This document shows, piece by piece, positions 1-8,747 of a stretch of 64,000 bases of DNA. A model generated the notes under the pieces. The model was given only the letters and a program-made list of their open reading frames with translations, was not told the origin of the DNA and ran no database searches. The stretch covers positions 1-64,000 of the forward strand of contig DAOULY010000014.1 of the NCBI GenBank assembly GCA_034414595.1. Direction: 5' to 3'. How positions within the stretch are numbered: position 1 is the first letter of the stretch; the number at the start of each line of letters is the position of its first letter. Source of the stretch: DAOULY01 sp034414595 (GTDB taxonomy: Bacteria > Chloroflexota > Dehalococcoidia > SZUA-161 > JAUWZY01). The position numbers and the translations under genes were made by a program.

Positions 1-2672
1 TCATATGTTGTCCCTGCTACATCAGTTATGACCAGCGGCGGGCTGGGGTCGGGGCCGAAGTAAATATTGTAGGTCACCGTATCTCCAGCATCGGGGTCGC
101 CTCCGGTCCAGCTCAGGTCAGCATTGATAGATACACCGGTGGCATCGTCTGCTGGAGAAGGGTTGCTCGGCGTGTTGGGCGCCCGGTTTGCCGTGGTGAA
201 ATCCCACACCGGTCCCGATGTGGATGCGCCATGATTGTCAGTGGCTACAATCTTCCAGTAGTAGTGAGTGTCGGCAAGCATGGTGCCCGGATCGTATATT
301 ACTGCCGATTGATCGTTGGAAACCAGCGTCGTCGGTGTCGGGTTGGTGCCAAAATAAACATCGTAGGTCACCGTATCCCCGGCATCGGGGTCGCCGCCTG
401 TCCAGCTCAGATCAGAATCGATCGGATACCCGTTGAAACCATTCGCAGGGGTGGGACTGCTCGGCGTGTTGGGGGGCTGGTTGATGGTGGTGAAGGAGGT
501 CTCCGTTGACCAGAGGGACCAGGCCCCATTATTGTCCCGGTGCCTTACATGCCAGTAGTAGAGGGTACCATTGCTCAGAGTCCCTCCCGGGATGGTGCGC
601 TGGGTCAGGTTGGAGGCATCGGTACCGCTGTCGAACACCGGGCTGGTATAGTTGCCCGAGGTGGTGGTTATCTGCCACTGGGAGGCAGAATGAGTGTCGC
701 TGCCATCAGGGTCGGAGAACGCTGAGGACTGCAGCGTGGGTGTCATGCTGACGCCAGTGGCCCCGTTGCTCGGTGAGGTATTGCTCGGCTGGTTGGGTGG
801 GTTGTTGGCGCCAGACGCCATGGTGGTGAAATCCCACACCGGCCCCGATGCGGATGCGCCATGATTATCACTGGCTATAATCTTCCAGTAGTAGTCAGTG
901 ATGTAGCTCATGTCACCCGGCGGGTTGTATGTCGTCGCTGATTGGTCATTGGAGACCAGCGGCGGGCTGGCGCTGGTGCCGAAATAAACATCGTAGGTCA
1001 CCGTATCTCCAGCATCGGGGTCGCCGCCGGTCCAGCTCAGAGCAGCGTCGATGGCTATATCGGTGTCATGATTTGCCGGAGAAGGACTGCCCGGCGTGTT
1101 GGGGGGCTGGTTGGGGGTGGTGAAGGCGGTCTCCCCCGACCATTTAGACCACTCGCCGTTACTGTCCTGATGCCTCACGTGCCAGTAGTAGAGGGTACTA
1201 TCGCTCAGCGTCGCTGCCGGGACGGTATGCTGGGTCAAGTCGCCGGAGGTAACGGCGCCGCTGTCGTAGACGGGGCTGGAGTAGTCGTGAGAGGCAGTGG
1301 TTATCTCCCACTCGGAGGCGCTATGGGTTGGTGTGGGGGTGGTATCGGGGTCGGGAGAGAAGTCTGAGGACTCGAGCGTCGGCGTCACGCTGACGCCTGT
1401 TGCTTCGTCAGTGGGTGAGGTGTTGCTCGGCTTGTTCGGTGGGCGCTCAGCGGGCACGGTAAAATTCACTGCCGCCTCGGCGTCGATGAGCCCGGCCCCT
1501 AGGCCGTATACGCCGATGTCCTCGCAGGTATTTTCTATGGCATAGCGCACCTCATCGTTCAGGAAGCCATTGCTGTTTGTGTCGGTGACGGTGTTGAACA
1601 GCAGGGCGGCCAGCCCGGCGACATGAGGCGAGGCCATAGAGGTGCCGCTCATGTTCTGGTACGCGGCGTCGTGATCGGCCACCGTGGAGCGGATAGCGGC
1701 GCCGGGTGCAGCGACATCGATCCAATCGCCGTACTGGGAAAAGCTGGCTTTGGTGTCGCCAAACTGAGTAGCAGCTACCGCAATGCAGTTGTCGAAGGCG
1801 GCGGGGTACTGGAGCTGTGTGGTGCCATCGTTGCCGGCACTGGCTACCACCACCACCCCGTGGTCCCAGGCATAGTTAACCGCGGTGTTCATGGTGCTTG
1901 AGAAGTTGTCGAATAGCAGGCTCATGTTGATCACCTGGGCCCCGTCATCTGTTGTGTTTGGATCACCGTCGGGCCCGTCCACCGCCCAGTAGATAGCATT
2001 GGCTACCGCTCCAGAACTAACGGACCCACTGTCATAAGTCACTTTGGCAATCATCAGCGAGGAGTCATATCCCACCCCGGCTACACCCTGCGCGTTGTTG
2101 GTCTCGGCGGCAGCGGTTCCGGCCACATGCGTGCCGTGTTTGTAGACATCGTCCAGCGAACTGGTGGCGAAAATCGCAGTGTACACGATCTTGCTATCGA
2201 GGTCCTGGTGGGTACTTCTAATGCCGGTGTCTAGGATGGCAATGCGGATGTCCGAGCTGCTGGTGGTAACATCCCAGGCATCGTCGACGTCAATCCTGCT
2301 CAGGCCCCACTGCGAACTCCATAGGCTGTCATTGGGTACAGCAGCTATCTGCCCCACGTAGTTGGGCTCAGCATACTCCACAAAGGGACTACTGGCATAG
2401 GCAATCAGCAGAGCTGCAGAGAGGCTGGCGGGCACCTGCACCACCTGCACCCCGGCCACGGGGATGGTGTCCACCACTGTGCCGCCGTTCTGCTGATGCA
2501 CCTGTGCGATCACTGAATCATCGGTGCCCGGCTTGAATTTCACCAGTATCTCAGTGTAGCTTGCAGCCGGGGCGCCGCTGGAGAATGCCAGAGCAACAGA
2601 GCTGCTGGCAGATACAACCAGCAGCAGCACCAGTGCTATGGTCAGGATCGACTTCGGCCTCAAAGCCTTCAT
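1..2672 (-). CDS. Secreted subtilisin-like (S8) serine protease with repeated fibronectin-like modules, C-terminus cut off
   Basis: The frame is open from the ATG at 2670-2672 through position 1, giving at least 890 residues with the C-terminus outside the window. A GTG two codons upstream (2676-2678) has better spacing to the AGGAAGGTGG ribosome site and may be the true start. Residues 1-29 form a signal peptide ending in ALA. An I9-type propeptide follows at about 35-105. The S8 domain carries the catalytic triad Asp148 (in ILDTG), His179 (in HGTHVAG) and Ser345 (in GTSMASPH), plus the oxyanion Asn in SAGND. From about residue 410 there are five beta-sandwich modules in the order A-B-A-B-B. 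The B copies (ending in Y-W-K-I, D-N-H-G-A and P-V-W-D-F-T-T) are near identical to each other. The protein is expected to be exported and to mature by loss of the propeptide, with the modules binding a surface or polymer. The substrate is unknown. Confidence 0.9.
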   Translation of the reverse strand, partial: MKALRPKSILTIALVLLLVVSASSSVALAFSSGAPAASYTEILVKFKPGTDDSVIAQVHQQNGGTVVDTIPVAGVQVVQVPASLSAALLIAYASSPFVEYAEPNYVGQIAAVPNDSLWSSQWGLSRIDVDDAWDVTTSSSDIRIAILDTGIRSTHQDLDSKIVYTAIFATSSLDDVYKHGTHVAGTAAAETNNAQGVAGVGYDSSLMIAKVTYDSGSVSSGAVANAIYWAVDGPDGDPNTTDDGAQVINMSLLFDNFSSTMNTAVNYAWDHGVVVVASAGNDGTTQLQYPAAFDNCIAVAATQFGDTKASFSQYGDWIDVAAPGAAIRSTVADHDAAYQNMSGTSMASPHVAGLAALLFNTVTDTNSNGFLNDEVRYAIENTCEDIGVYGLGAGLIDAEAAVNFTVPAERPPNKPSNTSPTDEATGVSVTPTLESSDFSPDPDTTPTPTHSASEWEITTASHDYSSPVYDSGAVTSGDLTQHTVPAATLSDSTLYYWHVRHQDSNGEWSKWSGETAFTTPNQPPNTPGSPSPANHDTDIAIDAALSWTGGDPDAGDTVTYDVYFGTSASPPLVSNDQSATTYNPPGDMSYITDYYWKIIASDNHGASASGPVWDFTTMASGANNPPNQPSNTSPSNGATGVSMTPTLQSSAFSDPDGSDTHSASQWQITTTSGNYTSPVFDSGTDASNLTQRTIPGGTLSNGTLYYWHVRHRDNNGAWSLWSTETSFTTINQPPNTPSSPTPANGFNGYPIDSDLSWTGGDPDAGDTVTYDVYFGTNPTPTTLVSNDQSAVIYDPGTMLADTHYYWKIVATDNHGASTSGPVWDFTTANRAPNTPSNPSPADDATGVSINADLSWTGGDPDAGDTVTYNIYFGPDPSPPLVITDVAGTTY

Positions 2673-2910
2673 ATACACTTGCTATTTCCACCTTCCTGCA
2701 ATGCTTAGCCTACATCAGACTCGTCCCACATGGCAACAAGCCACTCCATTTTACACCAGCTGTCAAGTATAGGCAAGCTTCTTGTATCTGTTTACAACAC
2801 TTGTGGTACGCTGAACGAAGCAGCAGTGCCAGGCAACTTAGCGAATTAACTGGTACATCGACAGGCTGGGAAGTGGTCTGAATGCTTACTTTAATGTGCT
2901 CTATGAAAGC

Positions 2911-2940
2911 TTGACGGTGCGCTGGAACAATGCGTATAAT
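2911..2940 (+). promoter_or_regulatory. Strong sigma70-type promoter
   Basis: TTGACG at 2911-2916 and a perfect TATAAT at 2935-2940 are separated by 18 bases. Transcription would start near 2947, about 195 bases before the swivel-domain gene, leaving a long leader that contains an intrinsic terminator. Confidence 0.75.
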
Positions 2941-2946
2941 GCGTTT

Positions 2947-3041
2947 GTAAGTCAAAATAGGAATCAGCCGGGATGGTCTCGGAGGGTGAAACGGAGGCGA
3001 GAGAAAAGGACAGAGGTGGCCAAGGCACCTCTGTCCTTTTT
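2947..3041 (+). ncRNA. Leader RNA / candidate attenuator or small RNA
   Basis: This is the stretch between the promoter at 2911-2940 and the terminator ending near 3041, about 95 nt. Two mutually exclusive stems can be drawn. CCGGGA (2968-2973) pairs with TCTCGG (2977-2982). TCTCG (2977-2981) can instead pair with CGAGA (2998-3002). The terminator hairpin follows directly. I could not match it to a riboswitch consensus that I know. It may be an attenuator controlling the swivel-domain gene or an independent small RNA. Confidence 0.45.
3008..3041 (+). terminator. Intrinsic terminator in the leader of the swivel-domain gene
   Basis: GGACAGAGGTG (3008-3018) pairs perfectly with CACCTCTGTCC (3026-3036) over a 7-base loop and is followed by five T residues. 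It lies between a strong promoter and the gene at 3143, so read-through must be allowed or regulated for that gene to be expressed from this promoter. Confidence 0.8.
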
Positions 3042-3142
3042 ATTTCAGGTGAGGAGGTGCTTGCCTATGGGATAACACTCAGGCGAAGGGCCAAATGAGG
3101 GCATGAGAGAATAAAGAATAAAGAATAAAGAAGGAGGAAGGA

Positions 3143-4801
3143 ATGGCAGGTTACCATAACTGGCCCACTTGGGAGTTTGATGAGGAAAGGGATTTCAAGG
3201 CTTCCAAGCTGTGGATATGGGACAAAAAAGAGTCCTATGCAGTAATGACAGTGCTCGATATGTGGATCATTATGGACGGCTACGCGATTACTGCCTTTCA
3301 ATACGGCGCCGAGAAGCTCTCCATCCCCACCACGAAAGGCGTGGACTACAGGACGAAAGATGGCTGGTTCTATATCGCAGTCATAATACCGAGCGAAGAG
3401 GAACAGAAGCAGCGTGAGCCTGTATTCAGAGAGAGGATAGCCCCGTGGATCGATGATTTTGGCAAAGAGTGGGGCAAATTCACCAGTGAGTTGATGGGCT
3501 ATTATGAGCAGTTCAAGTCCGCTGATTTGGCGAAGATGGAGAATGTTGAACTCCGGCAGCACATCCGCGACTGGATTACTATTTATAGAAAAAACGGGAT
3601 ATATCACTTCATCGCCATGTACGCTCAAGCTACCATTATGGTCCTATTTGAGAACATGTGCAAAGAGCTGCTTGGGATAGATAGACATGACCCTGTATAC
3701 AACAAGTTAATGTCTGGCTTTGACAACAGGGTATTCCAGACCACACGCGGGCTGTGGCAGCTTGCCGGGAGGGTAAACGAGCTGAAGCTGGAGCAGCTTT
3801 TCCAGAAAACTCAGGGCAATGAACAGCTCATCTCTGCACTCGAGGAGAGTGAAGCAGGGAGGAAATGGCTTCAGGAGCTTCGTGATTTCCTCTGGACCGA
3901 TGGCTGGCGGACAGGGGCAAACTGGTTTATCTCCGTTCCCAGCTGGGTTGAGAAGCCAGCACTGGCGCTGTCAGCAATAAGGCAGGCGGTTGGCATGGGT
4001 GGCATTTTCGTCCTCGATCAGGCACGGACACGCCTGGTCAAGGAGAGAGATGAAGCGGAGAAGGAAGTCCTCTCCCGTGTTCCCCGTGACCAAAGGGAGT
4101 GGTTTGCCAAGCTGATGAGGAGCACCCAGCTGAGCACCAGTTGCAATGAAGACCATCAGTTCTACTGTGAGAACTATGGCAATGGAATCTGGCGGCGCAT
4201 AACCCAGGAGATAGGGAAGAGGTTTGCCAAAGCAGGAATAATAGATGACCCTCAGGATGTTTATTGGCTCGTACCTGAGGAGATAGATATGCGAATGATA
4301 CCCAAACTTGACGCGCGCAAACTGGTGCAAATAAGAAAAGAGCAGCATCAAGAATTTCGCAAGACTGAGCCGCCGCTTTTTATTGGTGACCCCAGTATGG
4401 TGCCGGTACAATTGACCGCCGATCCCTTCCTGGCCACACGGATCATAGCGGACATTCGGGCCAAGCCTGAGTTAAAGGCGGACATCTTCGGTGCAGCGGC
4501 GACGCCGGGGGTCGCTGAGGGGGTAGCACGCTTCATAATGAGCGAAGAGGAGTTCGATCAGGTTCAGCCTGGAGAGATCCTGGTGACCGTAGAGACATCC
4601 CCGATATGGACGCCTCTCTTTGGCATCGTTAAAGGCGTGGTCACTGATATCGGCGGTGCCGTAAGCCATGCGGTGATAGTAGGCCGCGAATTCGGGATAC
4701 CTGTTGTCGCCGGCACTCAAGAGGCAACACAGAAAATCAAGACCGGAATGAGGATAAGGGTAGACGGCGATATGTGCGCCGTGTATATATTGGAGAAGTA
4801 G
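3143..4801 (+). CDS. PEP-synthase-type swivel (phosphohistidine) domain protein, copy 1
   Basis: The 552-residue protein ends in the mobile phosphohistidine domain of PEP-utilising enzymes, at about residues 440-552. The motif is GGAVSHAVIVGREFGIPVVAG, in which His509 aligns with the phosphorylated histidine of PEP synthase and pyruvate phosphate dikinase. Residues 1-430 are mostly helical and lack both the ATP-grasp domain and the PEP-binding TIM barrel. The phosphoryl donor and acceptor domains must therefore come from other proteins, as in the split phenylphosphate synthase (known for that enzyme, inferred here). The start has an AGGAGGAAGGA ribosome site. A paralogue lies at 15782-17467, and each copy has a CrtI-like flavoprotein gene in its neighbourhood. 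The substrate is unknown; activation of an alcohol, phenol or ketone before oxidation is one possibility. Confidence 0.75.
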   Translation: MAGYHNWPTWEFDEERDFKASKLWIWDKKESYAVMTVLDMWIIMDGYAITAFQYGAEKLSIPTTKGVDYRTKDGWFYIAVIIPSEEEQKQREPVFRERIAPWIDDFGKEWGKFTSELMGYYEQFKSADLAKMENVELRQHIRDWITIYRKNGIYHFIAMYAQATIMVLFENMCKELLGIDRHDPVYNKLMSGFDNRVFQTTRGLWQLAGRVNELKLEQLFQKTQGNEQLISALEESEAGRKWLQELRDFLWTDGWRTGANWFISVPSWVEKPALALSAIRQAVGMGGIFVLDQARTRLVKERDEAEKEVLSRVPRDQREWFAKLMRSTQLSTSCNEDHQFYCENYGNGIWRRITQEIGKRFAKAGIIDDPQDVYWLVPEEIDMRMIPKLDARKLVQIRKEQHQEFRKTEPPLFIGDPSMVPVQLTADPFLATRIIADIRAKPELKADIFGAAATPGVAEGVARFIMSEEEFDQVQPGEILVTVETSPIWTPLFGIVKGVVTDIGGAVSHAVIVGREFGIPVVAGTQEATQKIKTGMRIRVDGDMCAVYILEK

Positions 4802-5097
4802 CAATTCGGTAAATACCAGAGTCAGGAAGCGATATCGAGCCTAGTTCGCTTTGCTCGACGGTAAGTTTGTTCGTCAGTGTTTGAGGTCTAACCTTCAGGT
4901 TTGGCTTGTTGTTGGTGCGCCTGGAGCTGGCCCACCGTCACAGTTGGTCTTCGGAAGCAATGGTGGCCGCCTTTGATAGTATGGTGAAACTCTACTCGAG
5001 CAAAGCCAAAGGGTAACCCAAAAATTCGCCAGCTTTCGGCTAATAGATCAGCAGGAATCCATCCTCTATGGGCATGGCACAATAAGGAGGTGAATCT

Positions 5098-6768
5098 ATG
5101 GCGGATGCCAGTTACGATGCTGTGATAATTGGAGGGGGGCCTAACGGGCTTACACTTGCCTGTTATCTGGCCAATGCTGGCATGAAGGTAGTTGTTCTGG
5201 AACGGCAGCATGAGTTAGGAGGTGGTGCCTGTGGGGAGGAAATTCCCATTCCTGGATTCCTAAGCAACCCTTGTGGCCACTGGGTCTACTTCTATCGTAA
5301 CCCGGCATGGCATGATTTCAAGCTGTATGAGAAGGGACTTAAATATGCATTTCACGATGACCTTGGATATGGGATCATCTTCGACGATGGGACGTGTCTG
5401 CAGGGCTATTCGGTGACCAAGGTGATAGATCCCCTAACAGGCGCGTCAGAGTACTGGCCGGAGAATGCGGAAAAAGGGCTTAAAGAGATTGCCAGGTTTT
5501 CCCAGAGGGATGCGGAAACCGCCAGTATGATCAGGGAAAAGTGGCAAAAGAAATGGGGACCTGCCTACGAGGAATGGATGCTGAGTCCTCCCCCGCCGTT
5601 AGGTGAGAAGGATATCATGGAGAAGTTGTTTGACGATCCGCAGGACGGGATCGACCCTCTGTATCAAGTGATGACGGTCAAGGAGATAGCCTGCGACTTG
5701 TTTGAGCGCCCGGAGTTGCAGATATACTTCATGAGGGCTATATTAACAGTCGCTGCTGGCTATCCTGGAGATGTGATGCATATAGCTGACATTGTTGACC
5801 GGCTCAGGGTTGCGGCTTCATTTACGGGCCCGTCCGCGGCTACTGTAAGTGGTACCCATGCCGTGACTCATGCCCTGCAAAAGGCACTTACCGGGATGGG
5901 TGGCATGTTCTTCATCCACCACGAGGTTGACAAGGTACTCATTGATAATGGCACAGCAAGGGGCGTCCGGTTGACGGATGGGACAGAAATAGAGGCCAAA
6001 CAGCTTGTGGTCAGCGATGTCGATCCCCATCAAACTTTATTCAGATTTGTGGGGGAGGACTACATAAGCCCTCAGCTTGCCCGCAGGGTGAGGAACTTCT
6101 CATATGACAGGGGCAGTCTGTTCTGGGTGAACTTTGCCACCCACGAGCTTCCTCAATACAAAGCGGCTGACTTCAATCCAGATTGCCTACGAGCCAGCAG
6201 GCTTTTCTATTCCCCGAAAGATGTTGAAACTCTGGCAGAGAGGCACCAGTCGGAGATTTTTACACGTGGCATCCCCGAGAAGTTGTATCTCGCAGTCGGT
6301 ACGGATAGCATTTTGGACAGGACTCGAGCGCCTAAGGGGCAACATAACATTCTGCTGGAGAACTTTGCCGCGCCGGCCCGCAGTTTTTCGGAAAGGGAAT
6401 GGCTGCGCATGAAGAAGGAGATCGTCGATGAAATGGTGAAGCAGTGGCAATGGTATGCTCCCAACATGACCTGGGATAATGTCATCGCTGGCTACTGCAA
6501 CACCCCCTATGATGTGGTGCAAAGGAACAGTAACATGCATGAGGGCAGCTGGGTCTTAGGTGCACATACAGCCTCTCAGATGGGGAAGTTCAGGCCTTGC
6601 CCTGAGCTGTCACGGTACAGGACACCGGTAGAGAAGCTGTATCTCTGTGGAGGCTCTCAGCACTACGGAGGTGGGGTGCACGGACGAAATGGCTACAATT
6701 GCTATAAGATCATAGTTGAGGATTTCGGGCTTCCCAAAGTGTGGGAGGAAAAGGGACGACCATATTAG
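5098..6768 (+). CDS. CrtI/phytoene-desaturase-like FAD oxidoreductase, copy 1
   Basis: The 556-residue protein opens with an FAD-binding Rossmann motif, GGGPNG at residues 12-17, with Glu35 positioned for the ribose. It then shows the GGGACGEE segment typical of NAD(P)/FAD-dependent CrtI-family oxidoreductases. The C-terminal FAD-contact region (YLCGGSQHYGGGVHG) is present. The family desaturates, isomerises or saturates hydrophobic substrates such as carotenoids or prenyl chains. No carotenoid gene is nearby, so the substrate is open. A textbook ribosome site, AAGGAGGTGAATCT, precedes the ATG. The paralogue at 20349-22013 begins with the same seven residues after Met and is the same length within two residues. 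Confidence 0.8.
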   Translation: MADASYDAVIIGGGPNGLTLACYLANAGMKVVVLERQHELGGGACGEEIPIPGFLSNPCGHWVYFYRNPAWHDFKLYEKGLKYAFHDDLGYGIIFDDGTCLQGYSVTKVIDPLTGASEYWPENAEKGLKEIARFSQRDAETASMIREKWQKKWGPAYEEWMLSPPPPLGEKDIMEKLFDDPQDGIDPLYQVMTVKEIACDLFERPELQIYFMRAILTVAAGYPGDVMHIADIVDRLRVAASFTGPSAATVSGTHAVTHALQKALTGMGGMFFIHHEVDKVLIDNGTARGVRLTDGTEIEAKQLVVSDVDPHQTLFRFVGEDYISPQLARRVRNFSYDRGSLFWVNFATHELPQYKAADFNPDCLRASRLFYSPKDVETLAERHQSEIFTRGIPEKLYLAVGTDSILDRTRAPKGQHNILLENFAAPARSFSEREWLRMKKEIVDEMVKQWQWYAPNMTWDNVIAGYCNTPYDVVQRNSNMHEGSWVLGAHTASQMGKFRPCPELSRYRTPVEKLYLCGGSQHYGGGVHGRNGYNCYKIIVEDFGLPKVWEEKGRPY

Positions 6769-6790
6769 GTGAGAAAGGAGGTTATTCACC

Positions 6791-7540
6791 ATGAGGCTTG
6801 AGGGCAAAGTGATCATAGTTACTGGTGGAGGCAGTGGCTTGGGCCAATTGTACTGCTTGAGGTTGGCAGAGGAGGGAGCAAAAGTGGTAGCGGCCGACAT
6901 AATGGATGCCCCCGACACCATCAGGCAAATTGAGGCTAAGGGTGGCACTGCCATAGGCCTCAAGGTTGATGTGTCCAGCGAAGAGGACACTCTGCGCATG
7001 GCCGAGGAAACCGTGAACAAGTTTGGCAGGATTGACGTCCTCATCAACAACGCTGCCATATACTACGGAGTAGGTCTGAGGCCATGGTACGAGATTGGGA
7101 TTAAGGAATGGGATCGGGAAATGGAGGTCAACGTGAAGGGGTGCTGGCTGTGTGCCAAGGCGGTGTTTCCGCAGATGAAGAAGCAAGGCAAGGGCAACAT
7201 CGTTAACGTTTCATCAGGGACTATTTACAGCGGCACGCCGGGTTTTCTCCATTACCTCACCTCCAAGGCAGCGCTTATCGGCCTGACACGGGGATTGGCG
7301 ACTGAGCTTGGAGATCATGGCATACGTGTTAATGCACTGGCTCCAGGCTATACCATGACCGAAGCCAGCAAGATATTGATGCCTGAGCAACGCCAGAAGG
7401 GAGCTGTGCAGCACAGGTGCCTCAAGCGCGCTGAGGAACCTGAAGACCTCGCTGGTGCCATCGTATTTCTGGCCTCGGATGAGAGCGATTTCATGACCGG
7501 GCAGACTGTCCTCGTCGATGGAGGGGCCAGCTTTCATTGA
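6791..7540 (+). CDS. Short-chain dehydrogenase/reductase (FabG-like)
   Basis: This is a classical SDR of 249 residues. The cofactor glycine motif TGGGSGLG is at 11-18, and Asp36 at the end of the second strand suggests NAD(H) rather than NADP(H). NNAA is at 87-90. The catalytic residues are Ser142, Tyr155 and Lys159 (YLTSK). The C-terminal FLASDES...GQTVLVDGG is standard. It starts 22 bases after the CrtI-like gene with an AAAGGAGGT ribosome site, so the two are probably cotranscribed. It likely oxidises an alcohol or reduces a ketone in the same pathway. The substrate is unknown. Confidence 0.88.
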   Translation: MRLEGKVIIVTGGGSGLGQLYCLRLAEEGAKVVAADIMDAPDTIRQIEAKGGTAIGLKVDVSSEEDTLRMAEETVNKFGRIDVLINNAAIYYGVGLRPWYEIGIKEWDREMEVNVKGCWLCAKAVFPQMKKQGKGNIVNVSSGTIYSGTPGFLHYLTSKAALIGLTRGLATELGDHGIRVNALAPGYTMTEASKILMPEQRQKGAVQHRCLKRAEEPEDLAGAIVFLASDESDFMTGQTVLVDGGASFH

Positions 7541-7639
7541 CCGAGAGGATGCTAACCCCCTTTTCTTAAGTTCTTAGGAGTAGTATGCCCTTGACGAGAT
7601 GGGAGGAACAATAGTGGGCTTTAAGCGAGGGTATTGATT

Positions 7640-8482
7640 ATGGCGAAGGAGAGATTAAAAGCACCTCTCATTCGTTGGTGCGGGTTCGATTGGGGAGAGA
7701 CTGTGATGGACCCGAGGAGCATGCCTCGAGTCATGAGAAAGCTACTACGGGAAGTCTTTACAGAGTTAAAGAGGCCAGAAGTCATAGACGAGAAAATCAC
7801 GCTTGCATTTGAACTAGCGAAAAACTGTGGCGAAGTCGGAGAGGTTTCTGATTTCGGAATAGGTTGGTATGTCGAGGGAGCAAAAGGACGCGAGAGAAAA
7901 TTTTGGGAGACAATATATCACTTCAAACAGCTCACTCATAGAGGTATGGAAGAGTTTCATCGTATCGTCTTAGATAGTGACCCGAATGCCATTGAGCTTT
8001 TCTGTAACAAGGAAACACGTATGGCAAGAGTGGCAAAGAATCTAAGGCAATGCCTGAAGCATTTGGCTAAGAATGGGATTAGCATCAACATTGTCAGTGA
8101 TTCGCCCAACGAGACCGCGGCACGGCTGATCTTCAACTGGCTTGACTTCTGGGGGCTCAAACGTTTCTTCTCTGACGTAATAACAACCGCTGGTCGCTTC
8201 CAAAGAGATGGATCGGTGGATCTGAGCTATAAGGGGCTTGAGAAATTAGAGGGCGGACTCTATAAAAGAATGGTTGAAGACCTTCTTCACGCAGGGATTT
8301 CGACTTCTGAAGCGATGATAGTCGGTGACAGGCCAATAGATGACATAAAGCGAGCTAAGGAGAAGGGGCTGAGAACAGTCCAATTCACAGGTGTTATCGA
8401 TCGCGGGCCCTCTGAGGCCGACTATGTGATATCAGATCTTGCCCAGTTGGAGATACTATTAGTCGGGTCTATTGAAGCGTGA
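7640..8482 (+). CDS. HAD-superfamily hydrolase, phosphonatase-like motif I
   Basis: The 280-residue protein starts at the ATG at 7640, which is well spaced from GCGAGGG; an in-frame TTG at 7634 is a weaker alternative. Motif I is FDWGET. The nucleophile Asp17 and Thr21 are present, but the usual second Asp is Gly19. This resembles the D-W-A-G-T form of phosphonoacetaldehyde hydrolase more than ordinary phosphatases. Motif II is the Ser in NIVSDSPN, and motif IV is GDRPIDD. A helical cap lies between motifs I and II. It follows the SDR gene after 99 bases and may belong to the same unit. The reaction is not predictable; a phosphatase or C-P or C-halide hydrolase are options. Confidence 0.65.
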   Translation: MAKERLKAPLIRWCGFDWGETVMDPRSMPRVMRKLLREVFTELKRPEVIDEKITLAFELAKNCGEVGEVSDFGIGWYVEGAKGRERKFWETIYHFKQLTHRGMEEFHRIVLDSDPNAIELFCNKETRMARVAKNLRQCLKHLAKNGISINIVSDSPNETAARLIFNWLDFWGLKRFFSDVITTAGRFQRDGSVDLSYKGLEKLEGGLYKRMVEDLLHAGISTSEAMIVGDRPIDDIKRAKEKGLRTVQFTGVIDRGPSEADYVISDLAQLEILLVGSIEA

Positions 8483-8747
8483 AGGTGACATAACGAGAGT
8501 GCGGCTATCATAAACAAATTGCGCCGCTAAATTGGAATGGCTCTCCACTCTTATTCAGGGTCGTCTATTCGAGGTTTTGTTGACATAGGATCTTTATCCT
8601 GTCTCTGTTATCCTTCTCGTGAACAGGTTGCCTGTTAGCGGTTTCCCCTGTTAAAATAAAGCTGATATAGCTTTTAGGTCGGCTTTGCCACCCCGTCAGG
8701 AACTGCGGGAAGTTTTGCTCTAAGTTGCCAGAGCACGGAGTTACTAC

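Noticed and set aside
4888..5211. Minus-strand 107-residue frame overlapping the start of the first CrtI-like gene
   Set aside because: Its composition is somewhat protein-like, but it overlaps a gene with a perfect ribosome site and has no recognised domain or start signal. The 296-base gap 4802-5097 otherwise shows nothing.
8580..8611. TTGACA near 8580 as a promoter for the DUF1015 gene
   Set aside because: The nearest -10-like hexamer (TGTTAT) is 20 bases away, too far for a confident call.
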